Source: Zygophlyctis sp. KS116 (lineage: Eukaryota; Chytridiomycota). From it: a stretch of DNA of 64,000 bases. Shown here one piece after another: positions 1-13,200 of the stretch. The stretch's first letter is position 1. Each line of letters starts with the position of its first letter. A model generated the notes under the pieces. The model did no database searches. It saw nothing but the letters and a program-made list of their open reading frames with translations, and was not told where the DNA came from. The DNA lies in the NCBI GenBank assembly GCA_054661495.1, contig BAAFSQ010000022.1:1-64000 (forward strand). The letters are read 5' to 3'. Both the position numbers and the translations under genes were made by a program.

Positions 1-121
1 CATCATACTAATCATTGAAGAGATCATTTTTATTTTTTAAAGAATATATAGCACAATCGGCCTATTTATACTAATTAATTGTACCTTCTGATCGTGTCCA
101 TTGTATAATCCACCCCCTCAG

Positions 122-253
122 TTAAAACTGAATGAGAAACCAATCAAACAAATCCGGCCCTCACTTGCAACAGAAGCTGATAAAAGGATCAGAGCCACTC
201 AGGATGATCTCATATCCAAACAGGAAACTGATCAAGGCTTTATGAAGGAATAG
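122..253 (+). CDS. possible 3' terminal exon of a gene entering from the left
   Basis: A pyrimidine-rich stretch ending in CAG at 121 precedes an open frame of 43 codons that stops with TAG at 251-253. The encoded tail is rich in Lys, Gln, Asp and Glu (ending QETDQGFMKE), which looks like coding sequence. The frame is closed further upstream, so the exon would have to start near the CAG acceptor. The next gene ends on the opposite strand 43 nt away, a convergent spacing typical of this window. No family is recognised and the donor is not identified; it may instead be untranslated sequence. Confidence 0.3.
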   Translation, partial: LKLNEKPIKQIRPSLATEADKRIRATQDDLISKQETDQGFMKE

Positions 254-296
254 ACACTTTTTCTTAAAAGAAATTCATTCCCATGTCTTTTACGTT

Positions 297-3256
297 TTAC
301 TTCTCAATCTCCAAGCTCCAGTCCCTCCCAATACGCATTTTGGGATCCTTAATTTTGACCTGGAAGAGATCATTTCCCATTTCAGAAACTTTATAAGTGC
401 AGTCTACAGTCAGAGTGAAATCACCTATCTTATCTCCGCTGTATTTAACATTTTTATAAAATGTTTTTGCAACAACTGTTTTTGTTGGACGAATAGTTAA
501 GCCTAGTATAATTACTCGCTCGACACGGCTTCCCCATTTAATTTGTGCTTCCTTTGATCCTTTTGAAAAACTTCCAGTCAATGTATTATTCTTGAATGAT
601 AAAAATGTGGTGACAAATTCTTGATTTTCATAGTCAAAAGATGTTCCATCATCCAAGTATAGCTTTCCTGAAGCTTCACCCTAAAATTACCATATAATAT
701 CCTACTTTTTCATCTAAAGCAACTATAAGGGTGATAGGATCCAAAACCATTAAGGATGCAGATCTTCTCAAGCGCTGTCTACGAGGAATGATGCGACCTC
801 CACGAATAAACGCAGGAATCACATCAAGATTTGTGTCCATGGTAAACTTACGAGAATTGGGGACAGACAATAACTGGAAACTAAAATAGTCATACCACTT
901 CTAGTCAGGAAAAGAATTTTTACCCTTGTGTTTGGCAAATACACTTCAACACTTTTCTGGCTTTTCTCAACTACAGGCTTGATGAGAATTGCTGATCCCA
1001 ACATAAATTGATCTCCTATACCAAAAGTATTTTCGTCAGCGGGAAATTCTACAAACATTGGCCTACATCATTATTTTTCTAAAGAATACCTCATCACTGG
1101 ATTCCCCGTGCGGCTAGCTTCACGAAATAGCGTATATATATAAGGTAAAAGCTGATAACGGTTAATAATCGATTGACGAATTAAGGAAGTATAAGGCTCC
1201 CCAAATAGCCATGGTTCTCGACGCCTTGTTTCAATATGAGCATGACCTCTGAAGAAAGGCTGAAAGGCACCAACTTGATACCATCTAAGAAGAAGCTCAG
1301 CATCTGGATTCCCGAAAAATCCTCCCACATCAGCTCCACAGAATACTACACCAGAAATACTGATCGTCAGAAGCATAGGGACAGATGATGCCAAATGTTC
1401 CCACTCAGCTGCGTTATCTCCCGTCCATATGGCTCCATATCTCTGCGTTCCAGCAAAGAATGCCCTGGAAAGAATAAATGGACGATTTGAATTATTACTC
1501 CTCAACATATGGCCTTCATAAGTAGCTCTTTGTTGCAGCATTCCATAAGCATTATGAATATCACGATGCTCTACCCCATCAATATGAAGATTATCTTTTG
1601 GCATAGTTATTTCAGGGCCAGAAAAAACGGACGGTTCATTCATATCATTCCAAGTATAAAGATTTTCTGTTGAGCCTATGTATTTGTCAAAAGAAAACAG
1701 TCTTGCCCAATATTCACGCGTAGCAGGATTAAGATAATCCAGCCATGCAGAATTTCCTGGCCAGCACTGACCTTCAAAAGAAGTTCCATCTGCCTTTTTT
1801 ACATAATAGTCTAAATCTTTTGCCTCTTTATATACAGAGTACTCTTGATCCACTTTAATGTGCGGGTCAATAATAGTAACCATCTAGATTTTTCAGTTTG
1901 AAAAACTATTACCTTTCTTCCAGTAGAAGCAATGCTATTTTGCATTTTAACAGGATCAGCAAACTTGACATTATCCCAAGTAAAATATTTTTTTCCATCA
2001 GTGTGTTCAATATCCAACCAGATAACGTCATATGGAATATCATACTTGTCAAAATTCTCTGCAACTTCTGCAACATCATTTTGATCAATATAATTCCAGC
2101 GACATTGATGATATCCCAAAGAAAAAATTTGGGGTAGTTTTGGCCTTCCAGTCAAATACGTAAAAGAGTTGAATATATCACCTGGAGAATCTCCCATCAT
2201 CACAAAAATATCCAGAATTCCAGATTCTGTCATCCAATGAGTTGAAACAGAAGGCTCCTGTTTTTTTCTAAACAAATTACTGAAAACACCCTATATTTAA
2301 AATATACTAAATACCGTATTAGAGCTTTTCTCAACATCAACCCACATTTCCGCTGAATTCAACCAAAAAACTCCTACAGAAGAGCCTTTTTTATGACTTA
2401 GAAGAAATGGAATCGAACCGTACAAAGCCATTGGAGAATCTAGTATAAATTCAAAAACATCTAAATTATATAATCTGTAAGGCTCTTTATACTCTGCATT
2501 TACTCCTCTAGTTGTCTTTAATGATAAATCCGATGCATGTTCTGGCAATCCATAAACATTTTTTGAACCAGGAAAAGTCAAATCAACTCCAATTGAACCC
2601 GGACCTAAATTTATCATTATTCCAAAGATTAAATTACCTTTTGGCTTTGAATCTGTATTACCACCAAAACTTTCAGACCAAGAATCTTTATTTATAGCAG
2701 CCATCAAATCATTATAATTCTTTTTATCCTTGAGCATACTAAATTCTTCACCAAGTTCAACTCCTTTATCTCTATTTTTTTCCAAATATAGATATCCCTT
2801 TTCATTAAATGTTAAAACTGGCGTATCCCCTCTAAAAAATTCCATTTTAAATGATTTGATCCCAGTATTGATGATCACTCTATTGTCATCAATCGAAAGT
2901 ATTATAGATTCATTCTTAATTTCATGAGTATACGACACAATCGTAAAGATATTTTCAATAGCAAAATCGCCAGCCTTATCATAAGCGCCGTCAACTCCAA
3001 CTTTCAATCTAAACGCCCGTTCAAACGGCGACAATGTAAAAGAGAATTTAGACCCAAAAGTATCGGCACATGTCAATGTTACAACTTTGCCAATTTCATA
3101 TTCGACAACTGACCATTTAGCAGGGTAACCCTCATCAACAATTGAAGCAAATGCCTGTTGCCGAGAGCAAAATGATGACTGTGAACAAGTCTTAAAGTCT
3201 GACTGTTTAACCATTCTTACGACCGTAAATAGAGAAATCACAAACAACCAATACAT
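297..3256 (-). CDS. GANAB: Glucosidase II alpha subunit (GH31), ER
   Basis: Glucosidase II catalytic subunit, which trims the inner alpha-1,3 glucoses from N-glycans in the ER lumen. Six exons give 943 aa, the family length, after removing introns at 2291-2314, 1884-1912, 1063-1089, 901-923 and 681-705 (23-29 nt). Visible are an N-terminal hydrophobic signal segment, the GH31 nucleophile motif WNDMNEPS (Asp near residue 520), the acid/base WTGDN (Asp near residue 596, 76 residues later as in the human enzyme), the substrate-pocket motif FFRGHAH and the C-terminal LDDG motif. Splicing restores [11 protein letters not shown] and GKLYLDDG. The start codon lies about 110 nt from that of OXA1 on the other strand, so the two share a short promoter. 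Confidence 0.95.
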
Positions 3257-3364
3257 TATCGTTCCTTGTCCTTATTTAGACTAGAAGAAGAACTTAATGA
3301 CCAATGTGTTCAAGGTTTAGCTTTTACTTGGCCTTTTGCTCTTTGCTCATCAGTCAATTACAAA

Positions 3365-5628
<2,264 letters not shown>

Positions 5629-5738
5629 TATTTTAAAGCTTATAAGAAGACAGATTTACCATTTCCATTTTCTCCTGCTATTCAAATTTGAGCACCCATG
5701 TGTAATTTTCTGTGTTGTTTTACAGATGACGCCCGGCG

Positions 5739-5900
5739 CTAAAGACCGATTGAAATACTTTGCACCACAAGATTGTACCCGATCACCCATCCTACAACAA
5801 TAAGAAATCTTTCGATGATACTGGAATTTGTTTGCCGGACATTCGGGTGTTGATTGTACTTTGAATCGGCATATTCAGAAGCATCTGTCCATTGCTTCAT
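5739..5900 (-). CDS. small single-TM protein, possible RAMP4/SERP1 (YSY6) type
   Basis: A 53-codon frame with a polar N-terminal third (DSKYNQHPNVRQT) and one hydrophobic segment (FLIVVGWVIGYNLVV) followed by the short tail QSISIGL. Animal RAMP4 has the same layout and a similar end (..QSIRMGM) plus an SKN..GNV motif before the membrane segment, so a Sec61-associated tail-anchored protein is a reasonable guess. The match is short and by eye. The start codon lies 15 nt after the stop of the next small frame on the same strand. A frame of this size could also be chance. Confidence 0.4.
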   Translation of the reverse strand: MKQWTDASEYADSKYNQHPNVRQTNSSIIERFLIVVGWVIGYNLVVQSISIGL

Positions 5901-5915
5901 TTATCTTAAACTGTA

Positions 5916-6080
5916 TTATGCAATAGATTGGGGAAATGTTTTATAAAATTCATGAATTATGTCTTCTGGTCTTTGATCGATGACTCTAGCTTCCAGTAAT
6001 TCTTCAGCTAAAAGAAGAGCGCTTTTGGCTGGAATAATACGGACTTTTCCTCTAATCTTCTTTGGGTTGTGTACAGACAT
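5916..6080 (-). CDS. small hypothetical protein (54 aa)
   Basis: A 54-codon frame with a protein-like composition: a basic start (NPKKIRGKVRIIPAK) followed by an amphipathic, acidic segment (ALLLAEELLEARVIDQRPED). No family is recognised and no membrane segment is present. Its start codon is 14 nt from the start of a 41-codon frame on the opposite strand, and its stop is 15 nt from the start of the RAMP4-like frame. The region is otherwise empty, and gene spacing elsewhere in the window is this tight, which is the main reason to list it. Confidence 0.35.
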   Translation of the reverse strand: MSVHNPKKIRGKVRIIPAKSALLLAEELLEARVIDQRPEDIIHEFYKTFPQSIA

Positions 6081-6094
6081 TTTGCGCAGCTATA

Positions 6095-6220
6095 ATGAGA
6101 AATGTGGCAAGTAATTTAATGTCTTTATTGGGAGCAGGCGGCGGCAAACTTTCTGTCGGATTTAATCGTCAAGTCGGTAATTTACTGAGTCCTCAAATAA
6201 AACTTCATAAAGAATTTTAA
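6095..6220 (+). CDS. very small hypothetical ORF (41 aa)
   Basis: A 41-codon frame beginning MRNVASNLMSLLGAGGG and ending in Lys-His-Lys-Glu-Phe. It has no acidic residue until the last codons and starts Met-Arg, compatible with a small mitochondrial protein, but no family is recognised. Local GC is higher than in the surroundings (the Gly-rich segment). It sits between a divergent small frame and the 3' end of L5, which lies 21 nt away on the other strand. An internal GTAATTT..AAG could be an intron that shortens the tail. Chance is a serious alternative. Confidence 0.2.
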   Translation: MRNVASNLMSLLGAGGGKLSVGFNRQVGNLLSPQIKLHKEF

Positions 6221-6241
6221 TCTTATTAAGACCATATGAAA

Positions 6242-7256
6242 TTAAGCAGTGGCACGAGCTCTTTCAAAAGCAGCAATTTTCTGAGCCACTCTGTTCTTTC
6301 TTTGTTTAGCATTAGTACGACGAGTCTTATATTTCTGTAAAGCCTTTTTAGCATCTGCATCTAGAGCAGTCTTCTTTTGTGGAGATGGATCTTCTCTGAT
6401 TTTTTCATGAGCATTTTCATACATCTCTTCCAAAGTATCAGGCTCAATTCCTAGTTCCACATACTTTGCAAAATGTTTCTTGTACATTTCCTCATCATCT
6501 TCTTGAAGATATTCCATATAATCAGCAACATGTGTTCCAAAGATGTAACTTCTAACCATTTCTGGATCTCCCTTCTTAGTATCTTTATCAAATCCAGGGA
6601 ATCTTGAATCAGAGTAAGGAATAGCTAATCCACCATCAACTGCACCCTTTAAAGCACCAAAAATTCTAGCACCAGTGGTAGTTCTTCTTAGACCAACATC
6701 CAAGAAAGCCTTAAAAGGACGGGATTCACCCTCCTTTTCCTCTTCCATGAAATGTTCACCATTAATCTCTTCTGCACCAGTGTAAGTCTCATCTAATCCC
6801 AATTTCTTCAATAATCTGCGAGCTGCTAATAATCCAGTAGCATATGCAGCTGCCCAATTAGTCAAACCAACAGTGATTCCATATCTAGGTAATTCATGAG
6901 AGTAAGCAGCAGTCAGACAAATATCCCCAGTAATTTTAGCGTACATGACTTGACAAATGATATCCTTGTTTGTAATTCTGACTACAAAACGATATTTTGG
7001 AGAACTATACTTATTTTTAGCCTGTGTAACAAGACGTTTTCTAGCATAATAATCAGTTTTTCCCTCTAAAATGTTAATAATTTAAAAATAGATCTCAGAT
7101 AGGAGCAAAAGACTATATAGATTTGAATCTACACAAAGGTTCAGCTGAAATATGTCATCATCATTGATCTTTGTAAGCATTACCTCTTCTTCTGCGATAT
7201 TTAGTTTGGAATCGCTTGTAGTAAGCTTTATTTTTGACTACTTTAACAAATGGCAT
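6242..7256 (-). CDS. RPL5: 60S ribosomal protein L5 (uL18)
   Basis: Large-subunit protein that carries 5S rRNA into the central protuberance. Exon 1 encodes MPFVKVVKNKAYYKRFQ; exon 2 resumes with GKTDYYARKR, and the junction restores the conserved YRRRREGKTDYY motif. The product is 298 aa, the usual length. The basic C-terminal tail (KTRRTNAKQRKNRV) binds 5S rRNA. The single intron (7066-7183) is 118 nt, four times longer than the typical intron here, and holds a C/D snoRNA. It is divergent from L14, with 172 nt between the start codons containing a GC-rich triple repeat; shared control of the two ribosomal proteins is likely. Confidence 0.96.
7090..7170 (-). ncRNA. intronic C/D-box snoRNA in the L5 host intron
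   Basis: Read on the minus strand, the intron contains a terminal stem AGATC (7170-7166) / GATCT (7094-7090), a C box ATGATGA (7164-7158) and a D box CTGA (7098-7095) directly beside the closing stem. An internal CTGA (7144-7141) can serve as D'. These are the defining features of a box C/D methylation guide, and a ribosomal protein host intron is the classic location. The 16 nt upstream of the D box (7114-7099) can pair with the conserved LSU rRNA segment that I recall as ATAGGGGCGAAAGACT, with only two G-U pairs; the fifth-nucleotide rule points to the second G of the GGGG run. snoRNA features are seen directly; the rRNA target is from memory. Confidence 0.8.
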
Positions 7257-7428
7257 TAATTTTTTTTTCAAACGCTAGTGGCGTGGGCCCTTTCCGCTTG
7301 TTTTACTATGGGAGACCTATGCAAGACCCATGGGGGACCTATGCAAGACCTATGGGGGACCTATGGAAAGGTAGAGTCAGTGGCCAGGCAAACGCCACTC
7401 TTTACTAGGCAAAGAAATATTTTTTTAA
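7257..7428. promoter_or_regulatory. divergent L5/L14 promoter region with hairpin-forming GC-rich core
   Basis: The 172 nt between the two ribosomal protein start codons contain oligo-T/oligo-A runs next to each start and a markedly GC-rich centre. The centre has nested inverted repeats: agtggcgt (7277-7284) with acgccact (7392-7399), and cctttcc (7289-7295) with ggaaagg (7365-7371), enclosing a three-copy direct repeat. No other intergenic region in the window has this composition. It may bind a ribosomal-protein gene activator or may be a small inserted element. Confidence 0.55.
7306..7371. repeat. three tandem copies of a 22-bp unit
   Basis: Copies run 7306-7327, 7328-7349 and 7350-7371. 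Each has the pattern c(t/c)atggg(a/g)gacctatgcaag; copies 1 and 2 differ at two positions and copy 3 diverges in its last bases (ggaaagg). Each unit contains gacctatg, so the array offers evenly spaced identical sites two helical turns apart. Confidence 0.85.
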
Positions 7429-7860
7429 ATGGGATTCGCTAGACAAGTAGAGGTTGGAAGAGTTGTCGTAATGACTTATGGCCCCGAAGCTGGGAAATTA
7501 GCAGTCATTACAGAAATCATTGATCATGGAAGAGTCTTGGTCGATGGTCCCTCAACAGGAGTTAGTAGACAGGCTGTTTCATTTAAAAGAGCTTCTCTTA
7601 CACCAATTACATTAAATATCCCAAGAGGAATTGGATCAGTTGCTTTACTTAAAAAAGTTAAAGATCAGGATTTGGATGGAAAATGGAACAAGACTTCATG
7701 GGCAAAAAAGATTGCAAAGAGAAGTACTAGAGCTAATTTGTCAGATTTTGATCGTTTCAAGGTCATGTTGGCTAGAAAAAAGGTAATTTTAATTAGATTT
7801 ATAAAATAGAAAACTACGATTGTTAATAAAGCATTCGCCAAGGCTAAACCAAGAAAGTAA
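7429..7860 (+). CDS. RPL14: 60S ribosomal protein L14 (eL14)
   Basis: Large-subunit ribosomal protein of 134 aa. The N-terminus MGFARQVEVGRVVVMTYGPE is the family KOW-like start, followed by GKLAVITEIIDHGRVLVDGP and the basic helical C-terminal part. One 27-nt intron (7783-7809) separates MLARKK from the final exon encoding KTTIVNKAFAKAKPRK. It has an oligo-T/A run just before the ATG and shares its upstream region with L5. The short 3' region to the next gene (71 nt, convergent) contains aataaa-like sequence. Confidence 0.93.
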
Positions 7861-7931
7861 ATGGCAGTGTTTTAATAAATCTTTTTAAAAAATCATCTTT
7901 TTTTTGTTATCTCAACCTTCTAGAAAGTATC

Positions 7932-10252
7932 TTAGGATTCTAACAAACTCTTCTTGTACTGCTCTACTATTCCCATTGTAGAAGAATCAGATCCTTCAAA
8001 CTTGCTCAGAGATCCACCATTGCATATCCATACTTCTTGACAAACAGCATCTAAAAAGGTTTGGTCGTGAGACACTAAGTTGAAAATAATAAAAATTACC
8101 TATAAGTAATCCACCCTTAAATTCTACTAGTGCAGCAGTTAATGCTTCAATAGAGTCCATGTCCAAGTGATTGGTAGGCTCATCTAATATAAGGACGTGA
8201 GGTTGAGATAATGCTAATGCTGCAAATACTGTTCTAGACTTTTGTCCTCCAGATAAAGTACCAATAGGTTGTAACGGTGCAGTTCCTCCAAGTCCATATC
8301 TTCCAAGAACTCTTCGTATTTCTTCTTCTGGAATTCCTGGGTATTGTTTAGCAAGAAATTGGACAGATGATAACGCCAATTCTAATTGATCAACATGATG
8401 TTGGGAAAATAATCCTAATCGAAGTCGGCCGTGGCGATGAATTAATCCTTTTATAGGGCTAACTTCTCCAGTAAGTACCTTGATTAGAGTGGATTTACCT
8501 GGGTAATTAATTGTTTAAAGAAATATACCAGCTCCATTAGGTCCAACAACTGCAATTTTGGAATCCATTCGAACATCAAAACATATATTAGATAAAATAA
8601 TTTTTTCTGGAGTATAACCATATGTAATCACGTCCGCTTGTAAAATAGGAGGTGAAATTTGCTCTGGATTTGGGAAACGGAAATACACAGATTCAGATTC
8701 TCCCATTCCATCCATATCATCCTTTGGAGGAGCAATTAATGGTCCCAATTTTTCCAATATTTTGATTTTACTTTGAGCTTGAGGAGCACGTTTTGCATTG
8801 TAACGCCAGCGATCAATAAACTATACATAAGACTTCAAATTCATACCGCTTGTAAATGCTGTCTGTATTGTAATTGAGATTCATATTCTCTCCATTCATT
8901 TTTTCTCCGTTCAGTTTTTGTAGCAACAAATGATGCAAAATTTCCTTTATAAACATCCAACTGCCCATCATGAAGATGCAAAATATCTGTTGCGACTGCA
9001 TTTAAGAAAGATTTCTACATTTTAGAAAAAAAAGACTTACATCGTGTGATACTACTAGTAAAGTTGTTGACCAATTTTGAAAGTAGTTTTCCAACCATAC
9101 GACAGCTGGAAAATCTAAATAATTGGTAACCTCATCAGCCAAAAGTAAATCAGGTCTACAAAATAAAGCTCGAGCCAATGCAAGTCTCTAAATTTTTTAA
9201 TATAAAATCCATTTACCATTCTCCACCCACCACTAAATGTGCTAGTTGCCGCCTGCTGTTGTTCTGGAGAGAATCCTAAGCCGTTCAGAATAGCAGCAGC
9301 CCTCGAATCAGCTTTATCTGCATCCGTGTCATGCAACTCTTGATACACGGCTTTTAAACGGGAATTTAATATAGCAGAATCTTCTGGAGTTGTACTTGAT
9401 TTTCCTAATTTTGAATTGATTTCCTTTTCTTCTTTTAGCAAAGCATTCATTTGAATATCCGCATCCAGTACTGACGCAAGAGCAGTCCCATCTCCTCCTT
9501 GAATCTTTTTAAAAAATTTAGAAATTTAAAAAAATACCTCTTGTTCTACGTGCAAGACTTTAATATAACTTGGTAAAACCAATTCTTTAGATGAAATCGC
9601 ACTTAATAGAGTAGATTTACCAACACCATTTTTCCCTACTAACCCATACCTTTTTCCAAATACAAGACTCAAGTTTGCATTCTCTAGAATTTTCTTTCCT
9701 GCATATTGTATATCGAAATTTTCCAAAATAACATCTTTTGATCTAGAAGATTCAACAGATTTACAATTTAATCTAATTTGTTAAATCTCTTTTTTAAAAA
9801 GGTTACTGATTTACTACGATTGCTGGCTTAACATCTGGATTCCAAGTAGGAATTGCTGATTCATACTCTGCATTAACTGTCCTTTCAGCTCTCTTACTTG
9901 CTAATTTCCTTTCCGCCAAAAGTAATTTCCTTTGATCGACTTGTGATTTTACAAATTTTGTTGAACCATGTCTGATATCAACTTTTGAGCCTTGAGTAAA
10001 AGATATAGTATTCGACATTAATCCAGCCATTGTTACTTTCTCTGAGAGAAGATTAGGCTGATCATCTCCTGAATCAACCACAAATCTTTTAATAAATGCT
10101 GATATATCAATAGTAAAAAGTGGCACTAAAAAGTCTGTTAATGCTTCACTAGAGAAATCAGAGCTTGAATCATTTAAATATCCATGCACATAATCTACAA
10201 GATCAGGGTCCAAATCAGGCTCCACTAATAGTATATCGTCCTTGAGCGTCAT
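7932..10252 (-). CDS. GCN20: ABCF3/GCN20-type ABC ATPase
   Basis: Soluble twin-ATPase of the ABCF family; in yeast GCN20 acts with GCN1 on ribosomes to activate the eIF2 kinase GCN2. Eight exons give 705 aa (human ABCF3 709). Introns: 9773-9806, 9505-9537, 9188-9216, 9015-9040, 8821-8846, 8499-8528, 8075-8099. An N-terminal GCN1-binding-like region precedes two ATPase domains with GKNGVGKST / FSGGWRM and GPNGAGKST / LSGGQKS, joined by the charged ABCF linker. The second Walker B is the standard LDEPTNHLD, but the first reads ADEVTNYLD. The first in-frame ATG (10252) is used. The ABCB gene starts 46 nt away on the other strand. Confidence 0.93.
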
Positions 10253-10298
10253 AATCAACTTGCAACCTGATCCTGGGCCACTCTTTCAAACTTGACGT

Positions 10299-13200
10299 AT
10301 GAAATCTGACAAAATAGATCCACAAGTAGACAAGACTCAAAGTCCAAAAATTGAATCGCTGCCATACACTAAACTCTATCGGTATGCAAACCAAGGCGAC
10401 ATTCTTTTAATGTTGCTGGGAACACTTTGTGCAATGATAAATGGGGCCGCTTTACCATTGATGACGATTGCTTTTGGGGATATTCTGAATGCTTTTATTT
10501 TTTATGTACCGACAGCAGAAGGAAAGGCTGCTTTAGAAAAATCTGCTAATGAAAGTGTATTATTTTTTGTTTGGATCGGAATAGCGGCATTTGTTGCCTC
10601 TTATGGTCAGCTTTGTTTTTGGATGATTGCTGGGGAGAGACAGACAAAGCGTATTAGACATTTGTATTTTTCAGCAATTTTAAGACAGGATATTGGTTGG
10701 TTTGATGCTAATTCAACTGGGGCTTTAACTTCTAGAATGATCGGCGATACAGCTACTATACAAGAAGGGATTTCTGAAAAAATATCTTTAATGGTTCAAT
10801 TTCTTACTACTTTTATTGCAGGTTTTGTAATTGCTTTTATTAAAGGCTGGAGATTGGCTCTAGGTATTGAATTAGATTTAATAGTATAGTTCTTTGCTCA
10901 GTGATTCCTTTACTAGCTGTAGCTGCTTTTATAATGTCAAAGGCATTGTCAGGTGGTTCTTCAGAGTCTTCAGATGCGTATGCTGAAGCTGGGAATATTG
11001 CACAACAAGTCATCTCTTCAATAAGAACTGTTACTGCATTTGGAGGACAAGAAAGAGAAGCAAAACGGTATGAAAAGCATTTGGATGCTGCAGAAAAGGC
11101 GGGAATAAAGAAAAGTATAGCTACAGGAATTGGAATTGGTTCTGTTCAATTTTTAATGTTCTCTGTGTATGCTCTTGGATTCTATTATGGAAATTATCTT
11201 GTTTCTATAGGTTTAATGCAGCCAGGTGAAGTTTTAAATACTTTTTTTGCTATAATCATTGGTGCATTTTCTTTAGGTCAGGCTGCACCTTATTTTCAAG
11301 TAATTGGAAATTCACAAGGTGCAGGATTTAGAATATTTGAAACTCTGGCTCGTGATTCGCCGATAGATTCATGCTCTTCAAAAGGTTTAAAGCCAGAAAA
11401 AATTCAAGGAGATATCACATTTACAGATGTGAACTTTGCTTATCCTTCACGGCCTGATGTTCCTATTTTATCCACTTTTAATCTACAAGTCAAGGCTGGG
11501 CAGACTGTAGCGTTGGTAGGTGCATCTGGATCTGGGAAAAGTACAATAGTTAAGTTGTTTGAACGCTTTTACAACCCGACTTCCGGAATTTTATCTTTGG
11601 ATGGAAATGATATATCCACTCTTAACGTCAAGTGGCTTCGTCAACAGATTGGCATGGTTTCACAAGAGGTATTTTTAGTCTCTTATTTTACCGTAGCCTG
11701 TTCTTTTTGATTCAACTATCCGTCAAAATCTCATATATGGTTTGCTACAAGACCCGGAAAGCTTGTCAAAACAAGAGTTAGAAGATATAATTATTAATTC
11801 TTGTAAATTGGCAAATGCCTGGAATTTTATTAGTGAACTACCAAATGGTTTAGACACAAATGTTGGAGAGTCAGGAGCAATGCTGTCCGGAGGTCAAAAA
11901 CAACGAATTGCTATTGCTCGTGCTCTTATGAAAAACCCTAGAATCCTCCTCTTGGACGAGGCTACTTCTGCTTTGGATACTGAATCAGAGAGACTGGTTC
12001 AGGTTGCGTTGGAAAATGCTTCTAAAAATAGAACCACTATTACAATTGCACATCGCTTATCAACCATTAAAAATTCTGATTTGATTTTGGTTATGGATCA
12101 CGGGCACGTTATTGAGCAGGGAACGCATAATGAGCTGATCGATAAAAAAGGAGTTTATTTTTCATTGACTGGTAAGTGGTTACTTGATAAAATTATAGAG
12201 ACACAGAAATTAGGAGTATCTGAAGGTCAGACCGTAGCTGCTAATAAGGAAGCTTTGCCGGCTGACAACGAGTTAATAGAAACTCCTTCACAAGTAACTG
12301 CCATCGAACCGGAAACTCGTATCCAAATTTCAAAAGATTCAAAAAAAACTTCTAGTATGAGCTCATTAAAGCGACGAAAGATAGAGGAAGAAAAAGATCC
12401 TGCAGAGAAATATCTTTTGAATCAAAAAGTTGATACCTATCGTATTCTGAAGATGAATCAACCGGAATGGGGTTACTTTGTGTTGGGAGGACTTGGTGCG
12501 GCAGGAAATGGAGCAGTAATGCCTTTGTTTGCATTAATTTTTTCTGAAGTTATGACCTCTTTAGGAAGTGATAAGGCCAATTTTTGGGCTTTGATGTTTC
12601 TTATACTTGCGATAAGTTCATTTGTAAGCAATTTTGCCCAAACATATTTCTTCCAATACTCGGCTCAAAAATTGGCAAGAAGACTACGTGCAATATCTTT
12701 CAGAGCAATCTTAAGACAGGATATAGGATTCTTTGATGAAGAAAGTCATAGTACTGGTGTCCTTACTACAAGACTTGCTGAAGATGCCAGTTTAGTTCCG
12801 GGGCTAACAGGCCCTACCTTCGGTGGTATTATTCAGGCAGCTGGTGGGTTGTTTGCAGGAATGATTATTGCATTTATTAACTGTTGGCAATTGTCTTTTG
12901 TTGTACTGGGAACTGTTCCATTAATGGCTGCAGCTGGCTACTTTCAGTTACGATCTTTACAGGGTTACGGTCAAGCATCTAAAAAGGATTATGAAGAAGC
13001 CGGACAAATATGCTGTGAAGCTATTGAAAATATTCGGACGGTGGCAACTCTTACATTAGAGGAACGGTTATTAAAAATGTATTCTAAAAGAACTGTTGTG
13101 CCTCATAAGACTGTTTTGAAAGGATCATTTGTATCATCATTTGGATACGGAATGTCTATGGGGATGCCATTTTTCATTTGGGCCGGTAAGAAATTTTATA

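Noticed and set aside
3266-3364. upstream in-frame ATG for OXA1
   Set aside because: It would leave 9 nt to the divergent GH31 start and replace a good mitochondrial presequence with an acidic, uninformative leader.
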